DNA from: Celoporthe dispersa
Taxonomy: Eukaryota; Ascomycota; Sordariomycetes; Diaporthales; Cryphonectriaceae
Direction: 5' to 3'
Assembly: GCA_016584495.1 (NCBI GenBank)
Contig: WAID01000009.1
Location: forward strand, 1,426,001-1,490,000
Length of the DNA stretch: 64,000 nt
The notes under the pieces were generated by a model, which was not told the origin of the DNA, did not search any database, and saw nothing but the letters and a program-made list of their open reading frames with translations. Both the position numbers and the translations under genes were made by a program. Each line of letters begins with the position of its first letter. Within the stretch, counting starts at the first letter, position 1. Below are positions 1 to 12,244 of the stretch, one piece after another.

Positions 1-3000
1 AATACTTTGCTTTTCTTTATCAAATTCATTAATAGTTTAGCAATTACTAAATAATTACTAATAAATTATTAATAGAAATTTGCATATTCGAAAAATATTC
101 TAATATTTTTTACTATCTTAGAAATTAGCTAATTGCGCAAAGCTTTAATCTTATCTTTTTGCATCTATATATAGCTTAGCTTAATAATATATCTAAGATA
201 ATTAATTTTTTAAATATAAAAATAGCTTTTAATTAGTTTTATAAAAAATTTATTATTTTAAAATATTTATAAGATTATTTATATATATTTCCTATATTCT
301 TTATAATTCTTGAAATAGATAAAGATATTATTAAGATATGCAATAATAAAAATATTAAAATATTTGCTTAAAATATAATTAATTATTTTTTAAAAAGATG
401 CTAATATATTAGTTAATCTAAAAAATATAATTTAATATTCGAAATATTTATAGCAAATTCTGAAAACTATCTTTTATTTCTCTTCTTTCTTAATATATAT
501 ATAATAGTAACTTTTCTTAAGATTGAATATTGTAAACTATTATGCACTGCATAATTAATTTTTAAGCTTTTTAATAAGCAATAAAAGATATTAATTCTTA
601 ATAATAATATTATTAAGCTATTTATAATTTATATAAAGCTTAAGCTTATTATTTTTTTTTGATATAAATATTATAGGATATTCTGCTAAAGATTATAAGA
701 ATCTAATATATTTTTATTTAAGATTTTTATCCAAGTATTCTCTAAATATTTTGAATTTTGCTTTATTTAAGCTATAGATTGGCTTGAATTCTGATTTAGT
801 TTCTTTCTTTAGAGAGATCTTATAGTTAAATAGTCTATATTCTGAAAATTTATTTTTGAACTTTTCTGAGAATAATTCTATAAATTCTTGATATTCTCTT
901 GAAATTCTCTTGAATATTAATATAAATCTTTCCTCAATTTCTGCTATTTGGAGAAATAAAAGATATTATTAAGCATTTTTCTTCTTATTTTAGAATATTT
1001 CTAAGCAGCTTTCCTATAAGCTATTAATTATACTAGATCTTAATTATTCTTTTTCCTTTATTAAGCAATCTAAATCAATATTTATAATTTATTATAGCTT
1101 ATTAATTCCTTTTCTTAAAAGATTAATTTTTTTATAATTTCAAAGTTTATATTTATTGCTTTATAATATGCTTTTTCTTTATATTTAGCTATTATCTATT
1201 ATTATATATAATTTATTTTTAATCCTTTTTTATAGATTTGAAGATTCTGCAATTCTTCTTTATAAATTATCAATTCTTGCCAATTTGAAGATATATATAG
1301 ATCTATTTAAATACTTTTTTCTTAAATTATATTCAATAATTAAATCCTGCTTTTCGCTTTTGATTACGATTATCTTTTTGAATATAGCTTATTCTCAAGA
1401 AATCTAGCTAATAATCTAATTAATTCGAGAATTATGCTTCTTAAGCTAAGAAAGTTCTAAAATCAGCATATACTATACTATATTTATAATATCAAAAATA
1501 ATATATATTATAAAGCTTTGAATAAATATTAGTAAATAATTAGTTTCTATATTTATAATATCTTAATTATATAAGATAAATTTTCCTTTTATAGTATTAA
1601 GAGTATAAAATTCTTTCTTATACTGCTATAGTATTTATACTATATTAATTATTTATAATAAAATATAGTTTTCTTAAATACTATTATCTAATAATATACA
1701 GTATTTTTGTTTATTAATAATTATATCAAATATAATATATATATAATCCTTTTGATTATTATATATAGAGATTTTATTAGTCTAGATTATTTATTATCTT
1801 TTATAAGCAATTTTCTTTTTTTAGAGATTGAATTGTTTATTTTGCGAATCTTCTTGCTTATTAATAGCTATATTAATGCCTTTTTTTCTAATCTTAAGCA
1901 TTATATTATATATTTGCTTTCTTCTATTTATAGATCTCGCATACTCTAATAATACATTACTACTATTTAGTATGCTTATTAATATAAGCTTTTAGAAAGT
2001 TATTTGGATATTTGATTTATATATATTCTTAAATATAATCGAATTTTTTTATAAATCTAATACTTAGTTTTTTAATAATATAAATAATCTTATCCTATTT
2101 TCTAATTAGGAAGTATTCATTTTCTATTTTCTTTATAAAATATATCTTATAGCTATAATGTATATAGAAAATCTATATAATTTTGTAATATTTTCTATAA
2201 TAATAAGCAATTTTAGAATCTTTATACTTAAAAGCTTTTGCTTCTTAAAAAAGTATATAAATAAAAACTTTCTTGAATTATTATATTCAGATAATATATC
2301 TAATCTATTCCTATTTTAGATTTTATATTAATATTTTTTCATATACTATTTGTCTTTAGCTAATATTATTGCTCTCTAATTTGAGAATTTCTAATTGCAA
2401 TAGCTTGCTTAGCTGCTTATTTTGTAAATCTCCTAATCCTAGAGTTTTAATTATTACTTTCTCTAGTTTTTTATTAAAGAATTATATCTAGTATTTTAAA
2501 AGGAATCTCCTTTTATTATCTTCCAACTAATTATTTTCTAATTAATTATTTATTAAATTAGATAAATAATTTGAATTGCTATCTTATAAAATCTTATTAT
2601 AGTATAGGCTATATTATTCTATAGCTAATTGCTTTTTTTTTAAGCTTTTTGAAGAATTATTCTAAGCTTTTTTTTTTCGCAAAATGCAATAAGTATTTAT
2701 TATTATAATAGAATATCTAATTAAGATATTTATAAATAATAGAATCTGCTATTTGCTTAGATAGATAGTTATTATTTAGCTAATTAGATTTTTATTACTT
2801 TGCAATATTTGCTTATTATCTTTCTTAAATAGATTGCTATCTGAGTTTTTTAAGCTGCTTATATTTGCATACGAAATATTCTAATTTTCTATAATTGAAG
2901 CATTCTTTATTATTTTTATAAATATTGCAATTGATAATATTGAGTTTTATAAATCTAATATAAATACTATTGCTTTGAGAAATACTATATTACTTCTTCT

Positions 3001-4261
3001 AATATTAAAGCTTTTTGCTTAAATTAGCTAGAATTTTTTAAATCTAGCTTCTTTTCTTCTTAGATTTCTTTATCTATTATTTATATAAGCGATTATTAAT
3101 ATGGATTGCTTAATTCGAGAATATTGCAAAGTCTTTTAGCTAATCTTATTTAGAGATTTTATTCTTGATTTTGTTTTTAAATCTCTTATAATAGTATTCT
3201 ATAAGATTCTTATCTTCTTATAAAAGCTATACTAAAAGCTATTTGAATCTAATTATATAGGCTAAAGCTGATTTAGTCTGCTTTAAATTTATAAATTATT
3301 AAGCTATAATGCATTCTTTATTTAAATTATTGAAGATTTTCTTAAAAGCTTTTTCAAAATCTGCAAAAAAATCAAATATATTCTTAGTATTTTGGTTATA
3401 TGCATTAAGATTATTCTAATATTCTAAATAATTGCGCAGAGAAGATTTATATCAAATAAGAATATTCTTTTCGAAGCGAGTTTTAGCGAAAATAATTTTT
3501 TTATACTTAGAGATAAATTGAGCAGCATAGTATAGAAAATATGCTTTGCAATAAGTAAGGAATCTATAAAGCATTTTCTGCACTTTATTGTATATAATTA
3601 GCTTATCTATCTTATATGCTTTATTCGCTATAATAAGAATTAGATTATTATTCTATTGCTATAGAATATGAATCTACTTCTAAAGATTAGCAATAGTATT
3701 GATTATCTATTTATATATAAGCTTATAAGTAGATAAAATAAGTATCTAAGAAGCTATTATATTCTATATTGTTTAAGAAAGTAATATTGAATCTTTCTTA
3801 AATAAGAATTATCAAAATATAATAAATATTGCAGTAATCTAAAAATTTCTAAATATTGATTAGATTTATATTAGCAAAAAAGATATTAAAAAATATTAAG
3901 TTTTTGAATATAGAACTATACGAATCCTAATAAATAATGCAAATATTTACTGCTTTTGAAGCTATTTAATATATAAGACTAAATACTTAGATTAATAATT
4001 AAAAAGCTATATACTAAATCTATTTATTAATAATAAATATATCTTTATATATCTAGCTCTTTAATTTAATAAATATAATAAATATTTATTCTATCTATTA
4101 TTAATAAATATAATAAATATCTATCTTATTTATTAGTAATTCTAATTTTAGATTATATAATCTTTCTTCTTTGCTGCTTTTATATCTGGATTCTGCTAAT
4201 TTTCCATATTTTGCTATTAGACTATTTTATTTATAATCTGCATATTGGATAAGTTATAATA
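1..4261 (-). mobile_element. Ty3/gypsy LTR retrotransposon, copy A (partial, RIP-degraded)
   Basis: This is the 5' part of a minus-strand gypsy element whose 3' part lies before the window. It matches positions 6910-11175 base for base apart from transitions and a few indels, a period of about 6909-6914. On the minus strand near 312-340 the reverse-transcriptase active-site stretch is still visible as a degraded YLDD-type motif. G+C is extremely low and remaining differences from copy B are almost all C/T or G/A, the signature of RIP. No reading frame survives, so the element is dead. Its 5' LTR (3810-4261) doubles as the 3' LTR of copy B. Confidence 0.85.
3810..4261 (-). repeat. Shared LTR (5' LTR of copy A, 3' LTR of copy B)
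   Basis: This 452 bp segment aligns end to end with 10723-11175. Read on the minus strand it starts TATTATAAC, the RIP-mutated form of the TGTTATAAC found in the other LTR. It ends at a position that is TGTTA in one copy and TATCA in the other on the plus strand, consistent with an original TG...CA element end. A purine-rich tract lies directly upstream of its minus-strand start, as expected for a 3' LTR. Confidence 0.75.
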
Positions 4262-4274
4262 TTATCTCTCTTTT
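4262..4274 (-). other. Polypurine tract of copy B
   Basis: On the minus strand the run AAAAGAGAGATAA sits immediately before the LTR start. This is the expected position and composition of the plus-strand primer for an LTR retrotransposon and fixes the LTR boundary. Confidence 0.6.
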
Positions 4275-4590
4275 ATTAATTATTATTTCTAATAATCTTT
4301 CGTAAATAATCCTATTTTTCTAGCATATTATTATACTTTCCTAATTGAGATATTATATAGAATTATTACTTTTTATATATCAAAATCTTATTCTTCTCGC
4401 TAAGCTTTTATCTTTGCTGCTATTATATCTTATAGCTTTTTTTTCTCTTATGTCTTATTTTTACTATAAAGATTATAAATTGAATACTGAATATTGTATT
4501 AATAATTTCTCTTCTTATTATTATATTTATATTTGCCTAAACTTATCTAATTATAATTATTATAAGCTTTTCTTTAAGCAGCTTAACTAG

Positions 4591-4975
4591 ATTATTGCTA
4601 AGTATTGCTGCTTGGAAGAAGAATTGGAAGTAATTAAAGAGAAGATTGCTATTTTGAATGCAAAAATCTTTTATCTATAGAAATAGAAGAAATTATAATA
4701 TAAGAAAATAATGCAAGCAATTCATTACAATATTAATAATTTGGAAGAATTGGAATATATAGAGCAGAAGAAAGCTGAGGCTAAATATATAATTGCTAAG
4801 AATGCTAATCAGAATATTGAGATTTTGATATTTAAAAGTCTTTTGCCTAAAAAGTATTCTGATTTATCTTTATAGAGAATTGAGAAAATTAATTAGTTTA
4901 TTATAGATTTTGGTTTATTTAGTATTATAGATTCTAGAAATATAGATATTAGTCTTTTTGCAAGCTTGTGATTTT
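4591..4975 (+). pseudogene. RIP-degraded coiled-coil coding relic inside copy B, antisense to pol
   Basis: In contrast to the rest of the element, this stretch reads as charged, heptad-like protein on the plus strand: segments such as EEELEVIKEKI and LEELEYIEQKKAEAK, broken by stops that fit CAA/CAG-to-TAA/TAG changes. It lies between the integrase region and the 3' LTR. Some fungal gypsy elements carry an extra helix-rich frame in this area, but I cannot name this one. An ancestral antisense gene in the element is an inference. Confidence 0.35.
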
Positions 4976-6439
4976 TAAATAAACTTATTATCTCTAATTT
5001 TTATTCCAAGCTAAAGCAATCTTTCTTAATCTATAAAAGTATTATTTCGCTAATATTCTTGAATTAAATCTTTGCTAATATTAGCTAGTTTTTTTTATAA
5101 GCTTTTACTATTATTATAGCTTTTCTATTTAATAAGATATTAATATTCTTTTTCTCTTTTATATATACTCTAAATCTCTTTTATTTCTTATTATTATTCT
5201 TTATTTAGAATAATATTATTATTATATAAAAGTTTTGTACTAAGTAATACTAATTTAAAGAATAATATATAGAAAACTAAATATAATCTTTAATATAGTA
5301 TTATAAATTCGTAATTGATTAGCAAAAATCTTATATAGGATTTTTGAAAGATTTTAGTTTCTTATAGTCTAATTTGTTATTAAGTTTTATAATTTTGATA
5401 TTTTTGCAAATTAAGTAAACTTTATCTCTCTTTTATAGAATTAGTCTCTTAATTTTTTTAGAATTTGCATATTGAGTTATATATTTTTAGATAAATGCGA
5501 ATTCTAATTATAATCTTTCTTTAATCTTTCTGAATCTAAACGCTTTTTTTTCTATAATTTCTATATTTGCTTCTAGCAATACTTTATAATAAGCTATTAG
5601 ATTATGCTTATAGAATATATAAAATAGTGAAATTTTTATAATGCTAATATTTGCATTATTATATACGAATTGCGCTAATAATAGTAATTTAATCTAATTA
5701 TTCTGCTTTTAATTAATATAATATTTGAAATATTATTTTATAATTTAATTAATTTATTCTATTTATTTATCTATTTATAGATAAAATGCAATTGATATTT
5801 TATATATAGCTTTAAGCTATTTTATAAGCAATATTTAGAAATTTAATGCAAATTTCTTATCTTTATCCGAAATAAATTTTTATAATATTTTATAATTGGC
5901 TATTATAATTCTGAGAAATATATATGCAAGTTCTTCTGCTATATTGCTTTCTTTATAGAGTAGGAAGTAAGCATATTTGCTTAATCTGCAAACTATTACT
6001 AAAATATTATTAAATTGCATTTTAATTAAGAATTCTTATAAAAGAAATAGCTTAATAATAAAATCTAAGCTAATTAATTGCTAAATAGCTATAAGTATTA
6101 GTAAAGATTGCAATAATCTATAAAGCTTATATTATTTTGCTTTATTTTTCTTACAATTATTGCATATTCTAAAAATATTTTCTATTCTTTTTCTAAATTC
6201 TAGAAAATCTTAATATCTCTAGATTCTTTCATAAATTACTCTAACTCTTTGATATCTATATATAAAAGCGCTATATATATTTCTAATATATTTGTCTTAT
6301 TCTACTAGAATTATATTTTCTAGATTCTTTTCTTAGTATGCGATTCTAAATATTGCATTAATTTCCTATATTTATATAAGATTGCTATCCTTATCTATAT
6401 TGAAGAATATTTATTCTTCAATCTCTATATTTAATCAAA

Positions 6440-7700
6440 AGTCTAATTATTTATTGAGAGCATCTACTCTGATATTTTCCTTTTTTGCAATATAAATAAT
6501 CTTAATATCGAATTGGGAAAGAAACTCTGCTTATCGAACTTATTTTCTATTAAGAACTTTAGTTATTATAAATATTATAAGATTCTTATAATCTATAAAT
6601 ATCTTAATTAATAATATTGCTCTGATTAGATAATATTGCTATTCCTAAAATATATATATTATTACTATAAATTCTTTATTTAGAATCTTATATTATAATT
6701 CTAATTTGCTAAATTTCTTTGAAAAATTTGTTATAAATCTTAGCTATTCTTAATTATCTCTCTAGATTAATTCTGCATTATACTTATATTCTAATATATC
6801 TAGTATAATTTCGAATTCTTATATCAGATTAGCTTCTTTAAAGATTAGATTTTTTGCAATCTTAGCTTTAATAATTTCAAAAGCTTTTTATTCTTCTTTA
6901 TTCTATTGAAATGCTTTACTTTTCTTTATTAAATTTATTAATAGTTTGGCAATTATTAAATAATTACTAATAAATTATTAATAAAAATTTGTATATTCGA
7001 AAAATACTTTAATATTTTTTACTATCTTAAAAATTAGCTAATTGCGCAAAGCTTTAATCTTATCTTTTTGCATCTATATATAGCTTAGCTTAATAGTATA
7101 TCTAAGATAATTAATTTTTTAAATATAAAAATAGCTTTTAATTAGTTTTATAAAAAGTTTATTATTTTAAAATATTTATAAGATTATCTATATATATTTC
7201 CTATATTCTTTATAATTCTTGAAATAGATAAGAATATTATTAAGATATACAATAATAAAAATATTAAGATATTTGCTTAGAATATAATTAATTATTTCTT
7301 AGAAAGATATTAATATATTAGTTAATCTAAAAAATATAATCTAATATTCGAAATATCTATAGCGAATTCTGAAAACTATTTTCTATTTCTTTTCTTCTTT
7401 AATATATATATAATAGTAATCTTTCTTAAGATTGAGTATTATAAATTATTATACATTATATAATTGATTCTTAAGCTTTTTAATAAGCAATAAGAGATAT
7501 CGATTCTTAATAATAATATTATTAAGCTATTTATAATTTATATAAAGCTTAAGCTTATTATTTTTTTTTAATATAAATATTATAGAATATTTTACTAGAG
7601 ATTATAAAAATTTAATATATTTTTATTTAAAATTTTCATTTAAGTATTTCCTAAATATTTCGAATTTTGCTTTATTTAAGCTATAGATTAGCTTAAATTC
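6440..7700 (-). pseudogene. RT-RNase H relic of the gypsy polyprotein
   Basis: Translating the minus strand around 7221-7252 gives VYLNNILIYF-like text, i.e. the reverse-transcriptase motif YLDD with both Asp codons changed to Asn by G-to-A. Around 6440-6610 the minus strand gives a DYKNL...KVLNRK...AEFLSQFD...ENIRVDALNK series with stops where Trp or Gln codons are expected; this is the C-terminal end of a gypsy RNase H. Around 6770-6900 the text resembles the RNase H start (F-E-I-I-K-A-K-I-A-K). The same motifs occur in copy A. Boundaries are approximate. Confidence 0.7.
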
Positions 7701-10700
7701 TGATTTAATTCCTTTCTTTAAAAAGATTTTATAATCGAATAATCTATATTCTGAAAGTCTGTTTTTGAACTTTCCTGAGAATAATTCTATAAATTTTTAA
7801 TATTCTTTTAAAATTCTCTTAAATATTAATATAGATCTTTCCTCGATTTCTGCTATTTGAAGAAATAAGAGATACTATTAAGCATTCTTCTTCTTATTTT
7901 AGAATGTTTTTGAGCAGCTTCTCTATAAGCTATTAATTATACTAAATCTTAATTATTCTTTTTCTTTTATTAAGCAATTTAAATCAATATTTATAATCTA
8001 TTATAGCTTATTAATTCCTTTTCTTGAAAAATTGATTTTTTTATAATTCTAAAATCTATATTTATTACTTTATAATATGCTTTTTCTTTGCATCTAGCTA
8101 TTATCTATTATTATATATAATTCGTTTTTAATCCTTTTTTATAAATCTAAAGATTTTGCAATCCTTCTTTATAAATTATCAATTTTTGCTGATTTGAAAA
8201 TATATATAGATCTATTTAAATGCCTTTTTCTTAAGTTATACTTAATAATTAGATTTTGCTTTTCGCTTTTAATTGCAATTATTTCTTTAGATATAGCTTA
8301 TTCTTAAGAGATTTAGCTAATAGTCTAATTAATTCGAGAATTATGCTTTTTAAGCTAAGAAAGTTCTAAAATTAGCATATACTATATTATATCTATAATA
8401 TTAAAAATAATATATATTATAAAGCTTTGAATAAATATTAGTAGATAATTAGTTTCTATATTTATAATATTTTGATTATATAAGATAAGCTTTTCTTTTA
8501 TAATATTAAGAATATAAAGTTCTTTCTTATATTGCTATAGTATTTATACTATATTAATTATTTATAATAAAATATAATTTCTTTAAGCGCTATTATTTAA
8601 TAATATATAATATTTTTATTTATTAATAATTATATTAAATATAATATATATATAATCTTTCTTGATTATTATATATAGAGATTTTATTAATCTGGATTAT
8701 TTATTATTTTTTATAAGCAATCTTCTTCTTTTGGAAATTGAATTACTTATTTTGCAAATCTCTTTGCTTATTGATAGCTATATTAATGCTTTCTTTTCTA
8801 ATCTTAAGTATTATACTATATATCTGCTTTCTTCTATTTATAAATCTTATATATTCTAGTAATGCATTACTACTATTTAGTGCGCTTATTAATATAAGCT
8901 TCTAGAAAATTATTTAGATATTTGATTTATATATATTTCTAAATATAATCAAGTTTCTTTATAAATCTAATATTTAATTTTTCAATAATATAAATAATCT
9001 TATTCTATTCTCTAATTGGGAAATATTCATTTTCTATTTTTTTTGCAAAATATATTTTATAGCTATAATATATATAGAAGATTTATATAATTTTGTAATA
9101 CTTTCTATAATAGTAAGCAATTCTAAAATCTTTATATCTAAAAGCTTTTGCTTTTTGAAAGAGTATATAAATAAAGACTTTCTTAAATTATTATATTTAG
9201 ATAATATATCTAATCTATTCTTATTTTAGATTTTGTACTAATATTCTTTTATATACTATTTATTTTTAGCTAATATTATTGCTCTCTAATTTGAGAATTT
9301 CTAATTGCAATAGTTTGCTTAGCTGCTTATCTTATAAATCTCCCAATTCTGGAGTTTCAATTATTGCTTTCTCTAATTCTTTATTAAAGAATTATATTTA
9401 ATATTCTAGAAGAAATCTCTTTTTATTATCTTCCGATTGATTATTTTCTGATTAATTATTTATTAGATTAGATAAATAATTCGAATTGCTATCTCGTAAA
9501 ATCTTATTATAGTATAGGCTGTATTATCCTATAGCTAATTGCTTTTTTTCTTTAAGCTTTTTGAAAAACTATTCTAAGCTTTCTTTTTCTATAAGATGCA
9601 ATAAATATTTATTATTATAATAGAATATCTAATTAAGATATTTGTAAGCAATAGAATCTATTGCTTGCTTAGATAAATAATTATTGCTTAGCTAATTAAA
9701 TTTCTATTGCTTTGCAATATTTGCTTATTATCTTTTCTAAATAGATTGCTATTTGAGTTTTTTAAACTGCTTATATTCGTATATAAAATATTCTAATTTT
9801 TTATAATTAAAGCATTTTTTATTGCTTTTATAAATATCGCAATTAATAATATTAAATTTTATAAATCTAATATAAATATTATTGCTTTGAGAAATATTAT
9901 ATTACTTTTTCTAATATTAGAGCTTTTTTGCTTAAATTAGCTAGAATTCTTTAAATTTAGCTTCCTCTTTTCTTAAATTTCTCTATCTGTTATTTATATA
10001 AGCGATTATTAATATAGATTGCCTGATTTAAGAATATTGCAAAATTTTCTAGCTAATTTTATTTAGAGATTTCATTTTTGATTTTATTTTTAAATCTTTT
10101 ATAATAGTATTCTATAAGATTCTTATCTTCTTATAAAAGCTATATTAAGAGCTATTTGAATCTAATTATATAAGCTAAAGCTAATTTAGTCTGCTTTAGA
10201 TTTATAAATTGTTAAGCTATAATGCATTCTTTATTTAAGTTATTGAAGATTTTCTTAAGAGCTTTTTCAAAATCTGCGAAAAAATCGAATATATTCTTAG
10301 TATTTTGGTTATATGTATTGAGATTATTCTAATACTCTAGATAATTGCGCAAAAAAGATTTATATTAAATAAAGATATCTTTTTCGAAGCAAGTTCTAAT
10401 AAGAATGACTTTTTCATATTTAGAGATAAATTGAGCAGTATAGTATAGAAAATATGCTTTGCAATAGATAAGAAATCTATAAAGCATTTTCTATGCTCTA
10501 TTATATATAATTAGCTTATCTATTTTATATACTTTATTTGCTATAATAAGAATTGGATTATTATTCTATTATTATAGAATGCGAATCTGCTTCTGAAGAT
10601 TAGTAATAGTATTAACTATCTATTTATATATAGGCTCGTAAGTGGATAAAATAAATATCTGAGAAGCTATTATATTCTATATTATTTAAGAGAGTAATAC

Positions 10701-10722
10701 TAAATCTTTTTTAAATAAGAAT

Positions 10723-11175
10723 TGTTAAAATATAATAAGTATTGCAGTAATCCGAAGATTCCTAAGTATTAATTGGATTTATACTAGTAAGAAAGATATT
10801 AAAAAGCATTAAGTCTTTGAATACGGAACTATACAAATCCTAATAAGTAATGCAAGTATTTACTGCTTTTGGGGGCTATTCAATATATAAGACTAAATAC
10901 TTAAATTGATAATTGAAAAGCTATATACTGAATCTATCTATTGGTAATAAGTATGTCCTTATATATTCAGCTCTTCAGTTTGATAGATATAATAGATGTC
11001 TATCCCATCTATTACTAATAGATATGATAGATATCTATCTCATCTATCAGTAACCCTAACCCTGGGTTATATAATCCTTCTTCTCTGCCGCTTTTGTATC
11101 TGGATTCTGCCAGTTTTCCGTGCCCCGCTATTGGGCCACTTTATTCGTGACCTGCATGTTGGATGGGTTATAACA
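10723..11175 (-). repeat. 5' LTR of copy B
   Basis: This 453 bp LTR runs TGTTATAAC at its minus-strand start to a plus-strand TGTTA at its other end. Its last roughly 180 bp (about 10990-11175) are nearly free of RIP and preserve the unmutated LTR, whereas the matching part of the shared LTR (4110-4261) is heavily converted. The segment 10988-11050 contains overlapping palindromic words built on GATAGATATCTATC. Two CCCTAA units near 11050 are part of the LTR. Confidence 0.75.
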
Positions 11176-11420
11176 TAGCTCAAGACATACATATCAATAA
11201 GCTTAACATGTAGTGCAGGGTAAGATATTCTCGAATCAATATTCGCAAAAGTAGAAATACAAGGAAAAGGAGGAAAAAACGAAAAATGAAATATTAGCTA
11301 CCCGATCTAGAAAACCCGGGGGGGGGGGCGGTAGGGGCTCAAAATGGAACCCGAGAAATTGGAAAAAAGATCCGAACATGGGCTTCCGAGAAAAAAATGG
11401 AAACGGGAAATAGCAAGACT
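11176..11420. other. Flank between retrotransposon and first gene, no gene
   Basis: Composition returns abruptly to normal after 11175. The stretch contains an eleven-base G-rich run near 11318-11331 and A-rich, purine-rich sequence. The tail of the adjacent tRNA-Ser-derived repeat (GAAACGGGAAAT words near 11400) lies here. I see no coding signal. Confidence 0.5.
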
Positions 11421-11495
11421 CGACGCAGGCAGCGCCTCAGAAGAGAGATAGCTTCATTTCTTTTGCTTTGAAGTAAATTATATCCTCTGCCACGC
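11421..11495 (-). pseudogene. tRNA-Ser(CGA) relic with retained intron sequence
   Basis: The minus strand matches the intact tRNA-Ser at 56333-56444 over the 3' acceptor strand (TGCCTGCGTCG), the variable arm and the tRNA intron (AAATGAAGCTA), plus part of the D-arm (GTGGCAGAG). The T-loop and most of the anticodon arm are missing. Retention of intron sequence means the copy came from the gene or its unspliced transcript. It touches the 3' end of the LITAF gene. Confidence 0.7.
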
Positions 11496-12244
11496 TTACT
11501 TCTGTACCACTGAGTTTCCAGCCGGGAAAGCAGATGGCACTTGACGCCTCTCAACCGGCCAATGGACTTGAATTGGCCCATCGTGGGAGATGGTAGCTAC
11601 CTTATGGTGGCATTCTGAACAGTAGATAAGGTGATCCTCGAACCAGTTACAGAGACATGGTAGGCAAGCCGCACAAATGCAGATCAAGCACAAAACAACG
11701 CCCACCACACTAGCGAAACACATCAGTACTTAGACATACTTCTGATGAATCCTATAGACTGAAAGCAAAAGGGCTGTAATAGGCACTTACGTCTGCATCG
11801 TACTGCCTTGCGCGGAGACCGTGGTCAATGTGCGCCGATGACAATAAGGACAGTCTATTTGCGTCGGTCTAGTGGTCAATTGCTCCAGCGGCGTGACCAT
11901 CTCTGGTGGGCCTTCTGGAATAATCATCCGGTGCGCTGGCTTCTCTTCAGGACGAGGGCTTGCTGCCACGGGGTCTTCATGTCTGGCGTGTATATGTTAG
12001 CTGGATTCGTGAATAGAAATCCTTTGATGGGGTTGATGTACCTTGCTCCATCCTCAATTTGAATGATGGGAAGACCTGGCAGAACTGGTGCTGATTCTGA
12101 CCTGTCTCTTTCACCATCCGGTTGTGCATCGGGACGGGGCTGGTGCTCGACGGCCGCGAGAGAAGAGGAGCTCTTGCTGCGGGGAGGCGATGCTGACCTG
12201 ATCGTCGCGACCCCGACATCCTGAGGCTCATGCTCTTGAGACAT
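11496..12244 (-). CDS. LITAF-domain membrane-associated protein
   Basis: Three exons (12244-12042, 11982-11791, 11709-11496) give 202 residues. Introns of 59 and 81 bp have GTACAT/CCAG and GTAAGT/CTAG ends; GCTAAC and TACTGAT serve as branch points. The N-terminal 100 residues are polar and low-complexity. The C-terminal half has a split zinc site typical of LITAF proteins: DCPYC, then a hydrophobic Cys-rich segment (VVGVVLCLICICAACLPC), then YCSECHHKVA. LITAF proteins bind endosomal or plasma membranes by monotopic insertion. The last 22 residues after the domain are unusual and may reflect read-through into repeat-derived sequence, since the tRNA relic abuts the stop. The domain call is firm; a cellular role here is inferred only from the family. 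Confidence 0.8.

Larger units (their letters stand above)
3810..11175 (-). mobile_element. Ty3/gypsy LTR retrotransposon, copy B (complete, RIP-degraded)
   Basis: This is a complete element of about 7.37 kb with LTRs at both ends (10723-11175 and 3810-4261), transcribed on the minus strand. Order from the 5' end: LTR, degenerate gag region, reverse transcriptase (active-site relic near 7221-7252), RNase H (about 6440-6910), a region where integrase is expected, a purine tract at 4262-4274, LTR. The RT-RNase H-before-integrase layout with an RNase H relic resembling DHKNL...VLNR...WAEFLS places it in Ty3/gypsy. All frames are riddled with stops created by C-to-T and G-to-A changes. The left LTR is shared with copy A, so target-site duplications cannot be checked. 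Confidence 0.85.

Noticed and set aside
1707..1949. 80-residue open frame in the AT-rich block (and its relatives at 4345 and 8662)
   Set aside because: It consists of Ile/Leu/Tyr/Phe/Asn as any AT-rich DNA would. The frame runs antisense to the element's pol region and occurs at homologous positions in both copies as a by-product of RIP.
11050..11066. Two CCCTAA units resembling a telomere repeat
   Set aside because: They lie inside the LTR and align with the RIP-mutated version near 4134-4150 of the other LTR. Two units are not an array.
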